Below, in pieces: positions 61,153 through 64,000 of a DNA stretch of 64,000 bases. The translations under genes and the position numbers were made by a program. The notes under the pieces are model-generated. The model saw nothing but the letters and a program-made list of their open reading frames with translations. It was not told the origin of the DNA and searched no databases. This DNA is from Pontibacter anaerobius (GTDB lineage Bacteria > Bacteroidota > Bacteroidia > Cytophagales > Hymenobacteraceae). The stretch spans positions 558,001 through 622,000 of the forward strand of contig NZ_JAPFQO010000001.1 of assembly GCF_026241195.1 (NCBI RefSeq), read 5' to 3'. Numbering within the stretch: the first letter of the stretch is position 1; each line of letters begins with the position of its first letter.

Positions 61153-63786
61153 ATGTCGATTTCAACGAAATATAACCCCAAGGAAGTAGAGAAGAAGTGG
61201 TACGACAGCTGGATGCAGCGTGGCTTCTTCCACTCAGAGCCTAACCCGAACAAAGAGCCTTATACCATCGTGATTCCGCCGCCTAACGTAACGGGTGTGC
61301 TGCACATGGGCCATATGCTCAATAACACCATCCAGGATGTACTGATCCGCCGAGCGCGTATGCAGGGCAAAGAGGCTTGCTGGGTACCGGGCACCGACCA
61401 CGCTTCCATCGCCACAGAGGCGAAAGTAGTGGCTATGCTCAAAGAAAAAGGCATCAACAAAAGCGACCTTACGCGCGAGGAGTTCCTGAAGTATGCCTGG
61501 GAGTGGAAAGAGAAGTATGGCGGCATCATTCTGGAGCAGCTGAAAAAGCTAGGCGCTTCCTGCGACTGGGACCGTACCCGTTTCACGATGGAAGACGACC
61601 TGAGCGCCGCCGTGATCGAGGTGTTTGTGGACCTGTACCGCAAAGGCCAGATTTACCGTGGCGTGCGCATGGTAAACTGGGATCCGCAAGGCCAGACGGC
61701 CCTTTCTGACGAAGAGGTTATCCCCAAAGATACGATGGCCAAGATGTACCACCTGAACTACGAAGTAGTGGCAGACGGTGCAGCTGAGCCTACCTATATC
61801 ACCGTGGCTACCTCCCGTCCGGAGACGATCATGGCCGACGTGGCCGTGGCCGTTAACCCGAACGACGAGCGCTACAAGCACCTGCACGGCAAATCGGTTC
61901 GTATCCCGCTGCTTGGCAAGGAGATTCCGGTTATCCTGGATGAGTACGTAACGATAGAGTTTGGTACGGGAGCGCTTAAAGTAACGCCTGCCCACGACCT
62001 GAACGACTACGAGTTAGGCCAGAAGCACAAGCTGCCTACTATCGATATCCTGAACAACGACGGAACCCTGAACGAGTTGGCGCAGCTTTACGTGGGCCAG
62101 GACCGTTTTGCCGCACGCCGCAACATTGTAAAAGATCTACAGGAGGCTGGCCTTCTGGTGAAAATAGAGGAGTACGCCTCTGTACTGCAGACATCAGAGC
62201 GCACAGGAGCCGTTATCGAGCCGCGCTTGTCTATGCAGTGGTTCTGCAAGATGGACAAGATGGCCCAGCCAGCCCTAGAGGCCGTGATGAATGACGAGAT
62301 CCGCCTGCATCCGCCGAAATTCAAGAACATGTACCGCTCCTGGATGGAGAACGTGCGCGACTGGTGTGTTTCTCGTCAGTTATGGTGGGGACAGCGCATA
62401 CCGGCATACTACCTGCCAGACGGTTCTTTTGTAGTAGCTACCTCCGATGAGGAAGCGCTGAAGCTAGCCCGCAAAGAGAGCGGTAACGAGCAGCTGCAAA
62501 TGGAAGACCTGCGCCAGGATGAGGACGTGCTGGATACCTGGTTCTCGTCGTGGCTGTGGCCAATATCGGTGTTCGATGGCTTTAAAGACCCGGACAACAA
62601 GGACATTCTATACTATTACCCGACTAACGACCTGGTAACTGCCCCTGAGATCCTGTTCTTCTGGGTGGCGCGTATGATTATGGCCGGTTTCGAGTTCCGT
62701 AACGAGATGCCGTTCAAGAATGTGTACCTGACGGGTATCGTGCGCGATGCGCAGGGCCGTAAAATGTCTAAGTCACTGGGTAACTCACCTGATCCGCTTG
62801 ATCTGATCGACCAGTACGGTGCCGACGGCGTGCGCGCGGGTATGCTCTTCAGCTCACCGGCTGGCAACGACCTGCTGTTCGATGAGAAACTGGTGGAGCA
62901 GGGCCGTAACTTCAGCAACAAGATCTGGAACGCCTTCCGTCTGATCAAAGGATGGGAAGTGGACGAGAGCCTATCATTCCCGAACGAAACGGCCGTGAAG
63001 TGGTTTGATTCCCGCTTTAACGAGGCGTTCGTGCAGATCGAGGACCATTTCAGCAAATTCCGTATCTCTGATGCCTTGCTGTCTGTTTACAAGCTGGTGT
63101 GGGATGACTTCTGCTCGAACTACCTGGAGATGATCAAGCCAGCCTACCAGCAGCCGATTGACAAGCAGACGATTGATCATACTATCGCATTTCTGGAGAA
63201 GGTGCTTAAAGTACTGCATCCGTTCATGCCGTTTATCACCGAGGAGATCTGGCACGATCTGAAGGAGCGCAAGGATAAGGAATACCTGATTGTGTCTGCG
63301 TGGCCTAAGAAGGAGAAGTTCGACAAGGCGATTATCGAGAAGATGGAGAACGTGCTGAATGTGGTTGGCTCGATCCGCAACGTGCGTAACTCCAAGAACA
63401 TACCGAACTCCAAGCAGCTTGACCTTTACATCAAGGTGATGAAGCAGGAAAGCTACGAGCCGTTCCTGGGCATCATCCGCAAGCTGGCAAACCTGAACGA
63501 GCTGCAGTTTGTGGAGGAGAGCATTGACGGGGCTATCAGCTTCATTGTGGCCGGCGACGAGTTTTTCATCCCGATGGAAGGCAATATTGACGTTGAAGCC
63601 GAGCGCGAGCGCCTGCAGAAGGAGCTGGAGTACACCAAAGGCTTCCTTATTTCTGTAGATAAAAAGCTGAGCAACGAGCGTTTCGTGAGCGGTGCCCCAG
63701 AGGCTGTGATCGCCAACGAACGCAAGAAGAAGGCCGATGCAGAGGCAAAAATCAACGCCATTGAGCAAAGCCTGGCTTCGCTGTAA
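61153..63786 (+). CDS. valS: Valyl-tRNA synthetase
   Basis: Charges tRNA-Val and edits misactivated threonine. 877 residues, typical length. Class I signatures are [12 protein letters not shown] (HIGH-type, about 42-53) and [11 protein letters not shown] (about 535-545). The editing domain lies between ([18 protein letters not shown]). The C-terminal arm from about 810 is a coiled coil ([20 protein letters not shown]). No complete AAGTATA word is present over 2.6 kb, as in other highly expressed genes here. Confidence 0.98.
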   Translation: MSISTKYNPKEVEKKWYDSWMQRGFFHSEPNPNKEPYTIVIPPPNVTGVLHMGHMLNNTIQDVLIRRARMQGKEACWVPGTDHASIATEAKVVAMLKEKGINKSDLTREEFLKYAWEWKEKYGGIILEQLKKLGASCDWDRTRFTMEDDLSAAVIEVFVDLYRKGQIYRGVRMVNWDPQGQTALSDEEVIPKDTMAKMYHLNYEVVADGAAEPTYITVATSRPETIMADVAVAVNPNDERYKHLHGKSVRIPLLGKEIPVILDEYVTIEFGTGALKVTPAHDLNDYELGQKHKLPTIDILNNDGTLNELAQLYVGQDRFAARRNIVKDLQEAGLLVKIEEYASVLQTSERTGAVIEPRLSMQWFCKMDKMAQPALEAVMNDEIRLHPPKFKNMYRSWMENVRDWCVSRQLWWGQRIPAYYLPDGSFVVATSDEEALKLARKESGNEQLQMEDLRQDEDVLDTWFSSWLWPISVFDGFKDPDNKDILYYYPTNDLVTAPEILFFWVARMIMAGFEFRNEMPFKNVYLTGIVRDAQGRKMSKSLGNSPDPLDLIDQYGADGVRAGMLFSSPAGNDLLFDEKLVEQGRNFSNKIWNAFRLIKGWEVDESLSFPNETAVKWFDSRFNEAFVQIEDHFSKFRISDALLSVYKLVWDDFCSNYLEMIKPAYQQPIDKQTIDHTIAFLEKVLKVLHPFMPFITEEIWHDLKERKDKEYLIVSAWPKKEKFDKAIIEKMENVLNVVGSIRNVRNSKNIPNSKQLDLYIKVMKQESYEPFLGIIRKLANLNELQFVEESIDGAISFIVAGDEFFIPMEGNIDVEAERERLQKELEYTKGFLISVDKKLSNERFVSGAPEAVIANERKKKADAEAKINAIEQSLASL

Positions 63787-63803
63787 AGTATAAGTATAAA
63801 CCC

Positions 63804-63843
63804 AAAAAAGCGGCTGCCCCTTTCCGGAGCAGCCGCTTTTTTT
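63804..63843. terminator. Bidirectional terminator after valS
   Basis: 14-bp stem AAAAAAGCGGCTGC / GCAGCCGCTTTTTT with an 11-base loop; serves valS and the convergent partial gene. Confidence 0.88.
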
Positions 63844-63868
63844 AATTTATACTTTAGCTAAATATGGT

Positions 63869-64000
63869 TTACTGCACTGGTCCGGTAGAGATTACGCCTT
63901 GTGAAGTTTTAAGCATAGGCCTACGGGCGGTTATTTTGTAGCTATCCTCCAGCTCCGTGAAAATGGCTGTCAGGTGCTTTTCAAACTTTCTAGCGTGCCG
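63869..64000 (-). CDS. Partial hypothetical gene, C-terminal end
   Basis: Open minus-strand frame of 43 residues running off the window edge and ending KTSQGVISTGPVQ. The visible part (RKFEKHLTAIFTELEDSYKI) looks helical. Convergent with valS and sharing its terminator. Too short for family assignment. Confidence 0.5.
   Translation of the reverse strand, partial: RHARKFEKHLTAIFTELEDSYKITARRPMLKTSQGVISTGPVQ

Overview
The window reads as a chromosomal segment of a Bacteroidota member, most likely order Cytophagales, family Hymenobacteraceae (Pontibacter-like). The grounds are: family-specific genes (an IPExxxVDY-type protein beside acpP, DUF2851, an atpD-atpC pair apart from other ATP synthase genes, tgt followed by an LptF/LptG permease); many matches to the Bacteroidota sigma-A promoter (TTG at -33, TAnnTTTG at -7); moderately GC-rich core genes; and a striking excess of the word AAGTATA/TATACTT. 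The genus is inferred, not proven. No rRNA, CRISPR array, prophage, insertion sequence or replication origin was recognised. One tRNA (Gln) is present.

Layout: 0-1.6 kb, rplY, prs and tRNA-Gln on the minus strand; 1.6-3 kb, a sparse, possibly decayed stretch with one small ORF; 3-4.9 kb, atpD-atpC; 4.9-8 kb, a membrane protein, a Cys/Met-metabolism PLP enzyme and a DegT-type aminotransferase; 8.2-12.2 kb, ispE facing a minus-strand operon tgt - LptF/G permease - EamA transporter; 12.5-15.3 kb, a glycosyltransferase, an ECF-type sigma factor, a small membrane protein and rsmG; 15.4-19.6 kb, a YheT-type hydrolase, a lipoprotein, rpsT, pyk and the IPExxxVDY gene; 19.7-25.2 kb, acpP-fabF-rnc, nadE and lgt; 25.2-26.6 kb, a predicted beta-propeller protein and a VOC protein.

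From about 26.6 to 30.7 kb lies an AT-rich island (FtsX-type permease, a small membrane protein, an ankyrin protein) that lacks the AAGTATA word and looks acquired. Then follow a PEGA-repeat protein, an esterase, cdd, a saccharopine dehydrogenase-like enzyme, a SnoaL-like protein, trmN6, rnhA, marC, a SerC-like aminotransferase, aroQ, xerD, a VIT1/CCC1 protein, a DUF898-M48 peptidase pair, pyrD, ftsK-lolA and a cluster of tiny hairpins at 48 kb. Next are pyrF, two AT-rich orphan genes, yjdM, DUF1456, DUF2851 with a polytopic membrane protein and a NeuD-like acyltransferase, trhO, a nucleoside phosphorylase, a tandem pair of 99-residue paralogues, a LuxC-type acyl-CoA reductase divergent from a ferredoxin, a pentapeptide protein and valS. 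A partial minus-strand gene ends the window.

Most genes are housekeeping (translation, nucleotide and NAD synthesis, fatty acid and lipoprotein synthesis, chromosome segregation). The most unusual signals are non-coding: the AAGTATA signature, clusters of hairpins with three-base loops, long hairpins between co-directional genes, TAACTCT-type leaders before start codons, and a dispersed intergenic repeat.
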